This document shows positions 39,628 to 47,545 of a stretch of DNA of 64,000 bases, piece by piece. Both the position numbers and the translations under genes were made by a program. The notes below the pieces were generated by a model. That model worked only from the letters and a program-made list of their open reading frames with translations. It did not search any database and was not told the origin of the DNA. Source of the DNA: Micromussa lordhowensis (Eukaryota; Cnidaria; Anthozoa; Scleractinia; Lobophylliidae); the NCBI GenBank assembly GCA_964020085.1, contig OZ026599.1, positions 35,515,663-35,579,662 on the forward strand. Reading direction: 5' to 3'. How positions within the stretch are numbered: position 1 is the first letter of the stretch; the number at the start of each line of letters is the position of its first letter.

Positions 39628-40341
39628 ATGACTGAACTACATCAAATTTCTATAAAACTTTCTGAAGGCCAAAAACGAAAACTATCTAAGGCTTACAGAA
39701 ACAGAGAAGAAATAAGTTTACGCTTAAGTAAAAATGCGTTAAGTGGTTCCGATGTTCTTATGGTACCAATGAATACTGTTAAGAGACTCGCTAAGGCCAA
39801 AACAGCTAATCGAGGAATGGTAATTACTATATCAAAGTATAATATCAGGCGACAAACTGGGTCTGGTATCTTTAGCTCAATATTGCCAGTATTAAAGAAT
39901 GTAGCACCAACTATCGGTAAAACACTAGGATTGTCTGCTCTAGCAGGGTTAGCTTCTGAAGGTGCTAGTCAAATAGTTAAGAAAATTAGTGGCGGACAAA
40001 TGTATCAAGTACCAAATAATAAACTATTTATGTTAGCTCAATTGGGTGATCTACTAACTAAAGGACAAATAGGAGATTTAGCCCGAGCTCATAAATTAGG
40101 AGAAGACTTACTTTTCAAAATGACACAACGACAAGTAGGTAATGGTATTGGAACTTTAATAGCTAGTATTGCTGCTCCAATGATTATTGATGCATTAAAA
40201 GGAGGAAGTATAAAAGGTGGAGCTCCTAGAATGGGCAGTCCAAGATCAAATGGAGGAGGAGGTCCTCGTATGGGAATGCCTATGGCTCCACCACCTTTTA
40301 TTGGTACTTGGGGCAGGGGAAAAAAAAAAAAAAAAAGGTAA
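39628..40341 (+). CDS. pVI/minor-capsid-like hydrophobic protein (inner)
   Basis: 237 residues: a basic N-terminus, a hydrophobic centre with GSGIFSSILPVLKNVAPTIG near 72-91, a GGQMYQVPNNK turn, and a Gly/Pro-rich C-terminus ending GRGKKKKKR in an A16 run at 40321-40336. Comparable proteins precede the adenain gene in adenovirus-like elements and are protease substrates. Membrane-active or capsid-cementing function is inferred. Differences from the outer copy are clustered. Confidence 0.65.
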   Translation: MTELHQISIKLSEGQKRKLSKAYRNREEISLRLSKNALSGSDVLMVPMNTVKRLAKAKTANRGMVITISKYNIRRQTGSGIFSSILPVLKNVAPTIGKTLGLSALAGLASEGASQIVKKISGGQMYQVPNNKLFMLAQLGDLLTKGQIGDLARAHKLGEDLLFKMTQRQVGNGIGTLIASIAAPMIIDALKGGSIKGGAPRMGSPRSNGGGGPRMGMPMAPPPFIGTWGRGKKKKKR

Positions 40342-40370
40342 AAAAGCCTAAATTCCATAAAGATATCCCA

Positions 40371-40805
40371 ATGAGTAATTTTGATCTTTTAGATTGGTGT
40401 AAATACTTGAAGATACCTATCAAGAATGTTTTAAGTAGAGATCAGACTGTACCACATCAGCATAAGTTAGCGCTTTTTATCTATAATTTAGAACCTCATT
40501 ATATGAGTGGTAGTCATTGGGTTACAACCTATGTTCGTGATGGTACAATAAATTACTTTGACTCTTTTGGTATGCCACCTTTTCAAGAGTTGGTAAACCA
40601 TGCAAAAGAGAAAAACTTAAATTTATTACACCAAAACCATCAAATACAGAATCTCTATACTACAACCTGTGGCTATTTTTGCTTGTATTTCTTGAATGAA
40701 ATGCATAAAGGAATCTCTTATTTCGATTTATTGCAAGTTTTTAGCTTTGACACAGAAGAGAATGAAAAATTCATAGAAAAATACATTAAACGATTGCTTA
40801 GGTAG
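40371..40805 (+). CDS. PRO: Adenain-like cysteine protease (inner)
   Basis: 144 residues from MSNFDLLDWCKYL. Active-site residues are His49 (GSHWV), Asp64 (YFDSFG), Gln93 and Cys100 (TTTCGYF), in the adenain/Ulp1 order. It is shorter than adenovirus adenain but typical in plan. It starts 29 bp after the pVI-like stop without a TATATA motif, so it may be read from the same mRNA. Its end overlaps the antisense 60-residue gene by 8 bp. Confidence 0.9.
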   Translation: MSNFDLLDWCKYLKIPIKNVLSRDQTVPHQHKLALFIYNLEPHYMSGSHWVTTYVRDGTINYFDSFGMPPFQELVNHAKEKNLNLLHQNHQIQNLYTTTCGYFCLYFLNEMHKGISYFDLLQVFSFDTEENEKFIEKYIKRLLR

Positions 40806-40980
40806 TTTTTTGGATTTGTCGGAGCTTATTTAAATCTCGTTTCAAACTATTTCTCAGATTTCTCACTCTTTTAGCTTCTCCAGAACAACATAAAAAGGCA
40901 AGTTTTCTATAAAGAAGTTTGTAATGTTTATACATCGCTTCTATTCTACGTATTTCTTTTTCAATGACAATTTGTTCCAT
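40798..40980 (-). CDS. 60-residue basic helical protein on the opposite strand (inner)
   Basis: MEQIVIEKEIRRIEAMYKHY, a LAFLCCSGEAKRVRNLRNSL middle and KRDLNKLRQIQKTT at the end. Its promoter spacer (40981-41030) is shared divergently with the next gene and has TATATAATGG at this start. Kept open and nearly identical in both elements. Function unknown. Confidence 0.65.
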   Translation of the reverse strand: MEQIVIEKEIRRIEAMYKHYKLLYRKLAFLCCSGEAKRVRNLRNSLKRDLNKLRQIQKTT

Positions 40981-41030
40981 TATATAATATATTAAAATAA
41001 ATAAAAAAAATAATAAAAATTATTATATAG
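40981..41030. promoter_or_regulatory. 50-bp divergent promoter (inner)
   Basis: Consists almost only of A and T. TATATAATG faces left to the 60-residue gene and TATATAGATG faces right to the YCVKQRK gene. Confidence 0.5.
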
Positions 41031-41267
41031 ATGAAAAGCTATTGTGTAAAACAACGAAAACAGACAGAGTGCGTTCCTGGTTCAGAAAGGGTTGTACAGG
41101 CAAGAAATGGTCGTGCCATGATGAAATGTAAATGCGCAGAATGTGGGATAACAAAAACTAAATTTGTCCCTTCAGGTACGGTAGGAAGAGGTAGAAAAGG
41201 AAAAGGGCTATTACTGGGTAAAAACAGTCCATTTAAGGGAATTCCCCTCATAGGAGCTATATTATAG
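41031..41267 (+). CDS. 78-residue YCVKQRK zinc-module protein (inner)
   Basis: Cys4-type module: YCVKQRK, then TEC, CKCAECG. NGRAMMKCKCAECGITKTKF corresponds to the NGR...C..CG..F core of DUF5679-like domains. A short basic GRGRKGKG tail and a hydrophobic GIPLIGAIL end follow. It is a paralogue of the N-terminus of the next gene. A small pX-like virion protein is possible. Confidence 0.7.
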   Translation: MKSYCVKQRKQTECVPGSERVVQARNGRAMMKCKCAECGITKTKFVPSGTVGRGRKGKGLLLGKNSPFKGIPLIGAIL

Positions 41268-41324
41268 TAAAGTAACTTTGTTAACAATAGATTAACATAT
41301 ATTTATTATAATATTAATTAATAT

Positions 41325-42068
41325 ATGTTATCTTATTGCGTTCGACAAAGAAAAAGGACAGAATGTATACCTAATTCTGAAACTTTTGTAATTACAAAAA
41401 ATGGTAGAAATGCAATGCGATGTATTTGTGCTGAATGTGGAATTACAAAATTTCGTTTTATATCTAAAGCGGAAATGCAAGGAAGCGGTTTTGATGAACT
41501 AATTGTCAAAGGGTTGGCTGCTGGTGCAAAAGGATTGTACAACCTAGGTAAAAGGGGAGCTAGTAGAGCAATAAAATCTGACTATGTAAAAGACAAAGTT
41601 AAAGGCATTGGTAAAAGGTATTTGAATAGAGCAATTGACTCACTGGCAGATGATCTTTCTAAAAAAATCAGTGGAAGGGGAAGGGGAAGGGGTCTTGATA
41701 TTCATAAAGCAATAGGTAAGTTACCTAAACCGAAAGCTGGTTGGACTCTTCCAGGTCACAAATATACTGGTCCTTACAATGATTTAGAACGACAAGTAAA
41801 ATGGGATCGTGATACTGGGCAAATCTATGAAATCTATGATCAACCAACAGGTAAGACAGATGCTATAGCCATGCAACACGATGTTGATTACTCAGTATGT
41901 GCTGATAAGGGAGGTAATGTAAAATCATGTAAAAATGTTGCTGACAAGAAAATGGTCCGAGCTTTAGATGCAATTCCCTGGAATGAGAGACAGTGGGGCC
42001 ATTGGTTAGCTAGAAACACTATTAATACAAAGCAAAAACTTGGTTTAGGAGTAAAAAAAAAACGCTAA
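41325..42068 (+). CDS. Parvovirus-type phospholipase A2 protein with YCV zinc module (inner)
   Basis: 247 residues. Residues 1-46 repeat the YCVxQRK zinc module. A Gly/Lys/Arg-rich region follows. The PLA2 core has the Ca-binding loop LPGHKYTGPYND near 146 and the catalytic His-Asp pair in AMQHDVDYS near 186. Parvoviral VP1 enzymes use this core to breach endosomes; the same use is inferred. Ends at TAA 42066-42068 after an A10 run (42053-42062), across which the integrase frame opens. ATG behind AATATATG. Confidence 0.82.
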   Translation: MLSYCVRQRKRTECIPNSETFVITKNGRNAMRCICAECGITKFRFISKAEMQGSGFDELIVKGLAAGAKGLYNLGKRGASRAIKSDYVKDKVKGIGKRYLNRAIDSLADDLSKKISGRGRGRGLDIHKAIGKLPKPKAGWTLPGHKYTGPYNDLERQVKWDRDTGQIYEIYDQPTGKTDAIAMQHDVDYSVCADKGGNVKSCKNVADKKMVRALDAIPWNERQWGHWLARNTINTKQKLGLGVKKKR

Positions 42069-43020
42069 AAATTTAGACACATGGGAAGGTCTGGCTAATG
42101 AGTTACACAAACCTATAAAACGAAATTTTACCAAGCGAAGAGTCATTTCACATAATGTAGATGATATCTGGTGTTCAGACTTAGTTGATATGCAAAAGCT
42201 TAGCAAATGGAACCGAGGTTATAAATATCTACTAATGGTCTTAGACCTTTTCAGTAAATATGGTTGGATAGTACCTCTAAAAACAAAAACTGGTTTAGAA
42301 GTCGCTAAAGCGTTTGAAAGCTTATTTTTCTCTAATAAGCCTAAAATGTTATGGGTAGACAAAGGAAAAGAATATTATAACAAAAATGTGTTGGATCTCT
42401 TAGCTAAAGATAAGATAAAGGTCTATTCCACTGAAAATGAAGAGAAATCATCAGTTTGTGAGAGATGGAATAGAACTATCAAAGATAAAATGTATAAGAG
42501 ATTCACTATGCAAAACAATACAGTCTACGTTGACATCCTTCCGAAAATACTCGCCTCTTATAACAACAGCCGACATAGATCAATAGGAATGACGCCTATC
42601 CAAGCTAGAAAACCTGAAAACTATGGAAAAGTTTATTTTAATTTATATGGTGATTTAGCGAGAGAAATCAAAAAAACAAAAACAAATAGAAAACCCGAAT
42701 TTAGAGTAGGTGATAGAGTCCGAATAAGCAAATACAAAAGGGTGACCTTTGATAAAGGCTATACTCCTAATTGGACTGAAGAAGTTTTCATCATAGACGA
42801 AATTAGATTCACTAATCCTATTACTTATAAGATAAAAGACTTAAATGGTGAAGTGATTAAGGGTACTTTCTACAGAGAAGAGTTACAAAAGACAGATCAG
42901 GAGGTCTATAGAATAGAGAAAATTATCAGAAAGTCAAAAGGAAAAGCATTAGTCAAATGGAAAGGTTACCCAGACGAATTTAACAGTTGGGTGCCAGCTG
43001 GGGATTTAAAAAATTTATAA
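42055..43020 (+). CDS. INT: Retroviral-type integrase with chromodomain, probably made by a frame change (inner)
   Basis: The first ATG of the frame is at 42190, but the catalytic Asp lies upstream in IWCSDLVD (about 42166-42189). The frame is open back to 42055, directly at the A10 run in the PLA2 gene, in the +1 frame. Second Asp in MLWVDKGKEYYNK, Glu in VCERWNRT. The C-terminal RIEKIIRKSKGKALVKWKGY and NSWVPAGDL form a chromodomain. A full enzyme therefore needs a frameshift, transcript slippage or another 5' exon. Joins element ends to target DNA with 6-bp stagger. Confidence 0.88.
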   Translation, partial: KKNAKNLDTWEGLANELHKPIKRNFTKRRVISHNVDDIWCSDLVDMQKLSKWNRGYKYLLMVLDLFSKYGWIVPLKTKTGLEVAKAFESLFFSNKPKMLWVDKGKEYYNKNVLDLLAKDKIKVYSTENEEKSSVCERWNRTIKDKMYKRFTMQNNTVYVDILPKILASYNNSRHRSIGMTPIQARKPENYGKVYFNLYGDLAREIKKTKTNRKPEFRVGDRVRISKYKRVTFDKGYTPNWTEEVFIIDEIRFTNPITYKIKDLNGEVIKGTFYREELQKTDQEVYRIEKIIRKSKGKALVKWKGYPDEFNSWVPAGDLKNL

Positions 43021-43062
43021 AAATTATTTAAAAAAATTAGAATATTATAAATAATTATATAG

Positions 43063-43272
43063 ATGGAAAAAACAGAAGAACAATTGAAACGAGAAAAATG
43101 GAACAAAATTACAAATGAGAGACTTAAAAATACTGAATGGTACTGTGATGTATGTGGAAATGGAAAAAATTACACTTATAGAGGAAAATATATGCATCTA
43201 AAGACAAAGAAACATGAGCGTAACATTCTAAAATACACTAATCCAGTTACTGGTACACTAATTGATTTATAA
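43063..43272 (+). CDS. 69-residue C2H2-like zinc-finger protein (inner)
   Basis: WYCDVCGNGKNYTYRGKYMH plus KTKKHE form one finger akin to that at the start of PolB, to which it lies directly upstream. The start is TATATAGATGG. Both copies are identical by reading. Role unknown, possibly DNA or protein binding during replication. Confidence 0.75.
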   Translation: MEKTEEQLKREKWNKITNERLKNTEWYCDVCGNGKNYTYRGKYMHLKTKKHERNILKYTNPVTGTLIDL

Positions 43273-43326
43273 TAAATAAAAAATTAAGAATTTAAAAAAA
43301 AATTAGACATATATTATTATATATAG

Positions 43327-46300
43327 ATGGATTTTAAAGTTAAAATTAAACCCAAAAAGATATCTGTGGACACATTACCAAAACCATCTCATTGGTATTG
43401 TAATACATGCAAGAAAAAATATTCAAAAGGGGGAAAATATCAGCATTTAAAGACAGATTTTCATAAGCTTAATGAAGCAAAAAAAGGTCCGCAAGGTCAG
43501 CCACTACCAGTCCCACCTGTCAACCCACAACCACTAAGATCTAAGAAACATGGAGATTATGTTGAAAATCGACTAATCCGATCAATTGCAGAAAGGAGAC
43601 TAAGAGACTCATACCTTGGAGGTACTTTAATAGATGATCAGATAAGTCCCTCAGTCAATTTACCAGAACCATTAAGACCTACTGAATATAGACCACCTGC
43701 CCCAGTACCAAAACCACGTACAAAACCACCAACCGCTCCAGTGCCTTTACCGAGGCTAAAAATAATAAGACCTATAAAACCTGTACCTACAAGACTTCAA
43801 AGAAAGGTTAAAAATGTGATTGATCAAATCGCTCCATATTATAGGCCTGAAACTATAAGAGAATTCAGAAGAAATTTGAAATTTATACCTAAAGACATCA
43901 CTATTACTGAGCGATCCAATGCATTAAGAGGTAATGTCAAATCTTATGAAGTGCCAATTGTTAATAGTTATGACCCAGGGGTACAGTTAAGTAGTACTAA
44001 ACGAGCAATATTTGATATTTTAATGAAATTATTAACAGTCAAAAGGGGATTCAAATACAATACTACACTAAGGGTTCGATTATCAAAAAGTACTGAAGAT
44101 GGTGTCATTTACAGAGAACCTTATTTTAACGCTGGCCCCTTTACTGTTACAAATAGACTAGATATAGAAGAGTCTATACATAATGGTATTGAAAGAATTT
44201 TAGAGTTAATAGCTGTTTGGCTATCTGAAGGTTCTGGTTGGGTATTTGAATCAGTAAAATTACATATCATTAATATTGTCTCTTACTTTCCATTAAGAGG
44301 ATCATCATATATTGAACTACCTGAAGAAATACGTAACCCTATGAAGGGTTTAATCAATCTCAAAAATACAGACAATAAATGTTTCTTATGGTGTCATAAC
44401 AGGCACCTAAATCCATTAATAAAAGACCCTCAAAGAATAACTAAGGCAGATAGAGAATCAGTTAAACGTTTAGATTATACCGGTATCACTTTTCCAGTCA
44501 CTGTAAAAGATATTTTTAAGATTGAAAAGCAAAATAAGATTAATATCTGTGTATTTGGTTATGATGGAGAAGCTTATCCTATCAGAATATCAGAAACTAA
44601 TTTTACAGACCACTTGGAATTACTATGGATTGAAGAAGGAGACAAGAGCCACTATGTGCTCATCAAGGATTTCGATCGATTTATGTTTTCATTCAATGAT
44701 CACAAAGAAAAGAAATATTTTTGTTTGCGTTGTCTACATTGTTGTAGTTCTGCTAGTGTCCTAGAAGATCACAAGCAAGATTGCCTGCTCCTTAATGGAG
44801 CTCAAGCGATAAAGATGCCCGAGGCAGGATCAAAAATTTATTTTAAAAATCACAAAAAAATGTTACCTGCACCTTTCGTAATTTACGCTGATTTTGAATC
44901 AATCACAGAAAAAATAGACGGTTGCCTACCTAGTGATGATAAATCTTACACTAGTACTTATCAAAGTCATAAGGCTTGTAGTTACGGATATAAATTAGTC
45001 TGTAGATATGATAATAGTTATTCCAAACCAGTAGAAATATACCGTGGAGAAGATTGTATCGAAAAATTTATCATGAAAATGTTGAGTGAAGTAAAAGATT
45101 GTATAAAAATAGTTATAGAACATTTCCAGAAACCATTAGTTATGACTGATAAAAATGAAACACATTTCCAAAATTCTACTATATGTCATATTTGTGAGAG
45201 AAAATTTAATGAAGAAAAAGATAAAGATAAACCTTCAAAACAAAAAGTTAGAGATCACTGCCATATTACAGGTAAATATCGTGGTGCTGCTCATAGTAAT
45301 TGTAATCTTAAATGGTCTATTAGTGCAGAAAATTTAAAAATTCCAGTAATATTTCATAATCTTAAAGGTTATGACTGCCATTTTATCATGCAAAATATTG
45401 GTCATTTAATAAGACAAGATTTTAATATTAATGTTGATGTTATAGCAAGTAATTTTGAGAAATATATTGGCTTTAGACTAGGTAATTATTTGACTTTCAT
45501 TGACAGTTTTTCATTTATGAGTCAGAGTTTAGATCGACTAAGCAGTAATTTAAGTGATAATGCATTCTTTTATTCAAAGAAAGCTTTTCCAAATGATGAT
45601 CAATTTAGATTAATAAAGCGAAAAGGTGTTTACCCTTATGATTACATGGACTCATTCCAGCGATTCAGTGAGAAGTCTTTACCAGCAAGAGAAGATTTTT
45701 ATAGTATTTTGAATGATACAAATATTTCAGAGAGTGACTATGAGCACGCAAAACAAGTATGGAGTGAATTCCAAATTAAAGACTTAGGTGATTATCATGA
45801 TTTATATTTGCGTACAGATGTTCGACTATTAGCAGATGTATTTGAAAGCTTTAGAAAGACTTGTCTGGAGTATTATAGGTTAGATCCCTGTCATTATTAC
45901 TCTGCACCTGGGTTATCATGGGATGCATTACTCCGAATGACAAAAATAAATCTAGACTTAATTTCAGATTTAGATCAACAACTATTCATTGAAAAGGGAA
46001 TGAGAGGTGGTATTAGTAATATTACTCATAGACATGCTGTTGCAAACAACAAGTATATGAAGTGTTATAATCCAGAAGATGAAAGTAGTTATTTAATGTA
46101 TTTAGATGCAAATAATCTTTATGGATGGGCTATGTCACAGTCACTTCCAACTAAAGATTTTAAATGGATTAACTCTGAAGATTTCATCTTAGAAAATTAC
46201 AAAAATAATACAAAAAAAGGTGCCATTTTAGAAGTAGATTTAGAATATCCAGAAGAGCTACACGATTTGCATAATGATTATCCATTAGCACCAGAAAAGA

Positions 46301-47349
46301 TTTTAATCACTGATAATATGTTATCAAAGTATTGCAAAGATTTAAAAGAAAAAGAAAATATTAGCAGTGGTAGAGTTCACAAGTTGGTTCCTAATCTAAA
46401 GAATAAAGAAAAGTATGTATTACATTACAAAAATTTACAGCTTTATTTATCTCTTGGTATGAAGTTGAAAAAGGTTCACAGAGTCTTAGAATTTACTCAG
46501 AAACCTTGGATGAAACCTTATATTGATTTTAACACAAAAAAAAGAACAAATGCTAAGAATAGTTTTGAAAAAGACTTCTTTAAACTAATGAATAATTCAG
46601 TTTTTGGCAAAACCATGGAAAACCTAAGAAAAAGATCTAATATCAAATTAGAAACTGATCCGGATCATTTATTGAAATTGACAAGGCAACGAATGTATGT
46701 TTCTAGTAAAATATTTGATGAAAATTTAGTTGGGGTACAAATGAAAAAGGCTAGACTAGTCTTAGATAAACCCTCTTATGTTGGATTCTCTATTCTAGAT
46801 CTAAGTAAAACATTAATGTATGACTTCCATTACAACTATATCAGAAAAAAATACCCTGTTGCAAAGTTACTTTTTACTGATACTGATTCTTTATTTTACC
46901 ATATAAAAGCAGAAGATCTTTATAGTGATTTATATAAAGATAAAGAAAGGTTTGACAATAGTGATTATCCCAAATCGTCAGAGTTCTTTTTTGCAGAAAA
47001 TAAAAAAGTAATTGGTAAATTCAAAGATGAAGCAGCTGGTGATCCAATCACTGAATTTGTTGGTCTAAAAAGTAAAATGTATAGTTACAAGACAGAAAAC
47101 AAGGAAAACAAGACTGCTAAAGGTGTCAAGAAGAATGTCATTAAGAGTGAATTATCTCTCTCTGATTATCGTGATACCTTACAAAAATGTAATACTATGA
47201 GGCATAACATGCGAACTATCCGGTCAGAGTATCATCAGATATCTAGTTACCAAATTAATAAAGTATCATTATCACCTTTTGATGATAAAAGATATATTTT
47301 AGATGATGGTATCAGTAGTTATGCATATGGAAATTTTAATATTTCATAA
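43327..47349 (+). CDS. polB: Protein-primed family B DNA polymerase (inner)
   Basis: 1340 residues. N-terminal finger CNTCKKKYSKGGKYQHL (residues about 25-45), a Pro-rich linker to about 160, and a widespread Polinton N-terminal domain including LSEGSGWVFESVKL and KCFLWCHNRHLNP. A CLRCLHCC finger lies near 465. 3'-5' exonuclease motifs are YADFESI near 520 and HNLKGYD near 678. An endonuclease-VII-like CHIC...RDHCHITGKYRG zinc module sits at about 620-660. Motifs A (DANNLYGWA, 925), B (NNSVFGK, 1087) and C (FTDTDSL, 1184) complete the polymerase. Copies the element from its TIRs by protein priming. TATATAGATGG start. Confidence 0.95.
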   Translation: MDFKVKIKPKKISVDTLPKPSHWYCNTCKKKYSKGGKYQHLKTDFHKLNEAKKGPQGQPLPVPPVNPQPLRSKKHGDYVENRLIRSIAERRLRDSYLGGTLIDDQISPSVNLPEPLRPTEYRPPAPVPKPRTKPPTAPVPLPRLKIIRPIKPVPTRLQRKVKNVIDQIAPYYRPETIREFRRNLKFIPKDITITERSNALRGNVKSYEVPIVNSYDPGVQLSSTKRAIFDILMKLLTVKRGFKYNTTLRVRLSKSTEDGVIYREPYFNAGPFTVTNRLDIEESIHNGIERILELIAVWLSEGSGWVFESVKLHIINIVSYFPLRGSSYIELPEEIRNPMKGLINLKNTDNKCFLWCHNRHLNPLIKDPQRITKADRESVKRLDYTGITFPVTVKDIFKIEKQNKINICVFGYDGEAYPIRISETNFTDHLELLWIEEGDKSHYVLIKDFDRFMFSFNDHKEKKYFCLRCLHCCSSASVLEDHKQDCLLLNGAQAIKMPEAGSKIYFKNHKKMLPAPFVIYADFESITEKIDGCLPSDDKSYTSTYQSHKACSYGYKLVCRYDNSYSKPVEIYRGEDCIEKFIMKMLSEVKDCIKIVIEHFQKPLVMTDKNETHFQNSTICHICERKFNEEKDKDKPSKQKVRDHCHITGKYRGAAHSNCNLKWSISAENLKIPVIFHNLKGYDCHFIMQNIGHLIRQDFNINVDVIASNFEKYIGFRLGNYLTFIDSFSFMSQSLDRLSSNLSDNAFFYSKKAFPNDDQFRLIKRKGVYPYDYMDSFQRFSEKSLPAREDFYSILNDTNISESDYEHAKQVWSEFQIKDLGDYHDLYLRTDVRLLADVFESFRKTCLEYYRLDPCHYYSAPGLSWDALLRMTKINLDLISDLDQQLFIEKGMRGGISNITHRHAVANNKYMKCYNPEDESSYLMYLDANNLYGWAMSQSLPTKDFKWINSEDFILENYKNNTKKGAILEVDLEYPEELHDLHNDYPLAPEKILITDNMLSKYCKDLKEKENISSGRVHKLVPNLKNKEKYVLHYKNLQLYLSLGMKLKKVHRVLEFTQKPWMKPYIDFNTKKRTNAKNSFEKDFFKLMNNSVFGKTMENLRKRSNIKLETDPDHLLKLTRQRMYVSSKIFDENLVGVQMKKARLVLDKPSYVGFSILDLSKTLMYDFHYNYIRKKYPVAKLLFTDTDSLFYHIKAEDLYSDLYKDKERFDNSDYPKSSEFFFAENKKVIGKFKDEAAGDPITEFVGLKSKMYSYKTENKENKTAKGVKKNVIKSELSLSDYRDTLQKCNTMRHNMRTIRSEYHQISSYQINKVSLSPFDDKRYILDDGISSYAYGNFNIS

Positions 47350-47354
47350 TATAT

Positions 47355-47540
47355 ATGCCTGTCCCTAATTTTAAAAAATTTTTAACTGAAGACCCACTTC
47401 ATGATACTGATAGTAGTGACAGTGATTATAATCCTGATTCAGATGAGGAATCGACGAGCAGTGAGGAATCAACGAGCAGTGAGGAATCAACGAGCAGTGA
47501 GAGTGAAGATTACTCTACTTTAAAGAATAAAGTATATTAA
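47355..47540 (+). CDS. Small Ser/Glu-rich acidic protein (inner)
   Basis: 61 residues: MPVPNFKKFLTEDPLHDTDS followed by a tail with three STSSEE units. It lies 5 bp after PolB and 5 bp before VLTF3. The outer copy lacks one six-codon unit, so the repeat number varies. Start ATATATATG. Function unknown. Confidence 0.6.
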   Translation: MPVPNFKKFLTEDPLHDTDSSDSDYNPDSDEESTSSEESTSSEESTSSESEDYSTLKNKVY

Positions 47541-47545
47541 TTATT

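Noticed and set aside
40308..40371. Frameshift across the A16 run joining the pVI-like gene and the protease
   Set aside because: The protease has a good own ATG (MSNFDLLDW) after the run, and all catalytic residues lie downstream of it, so no frame change is needed.
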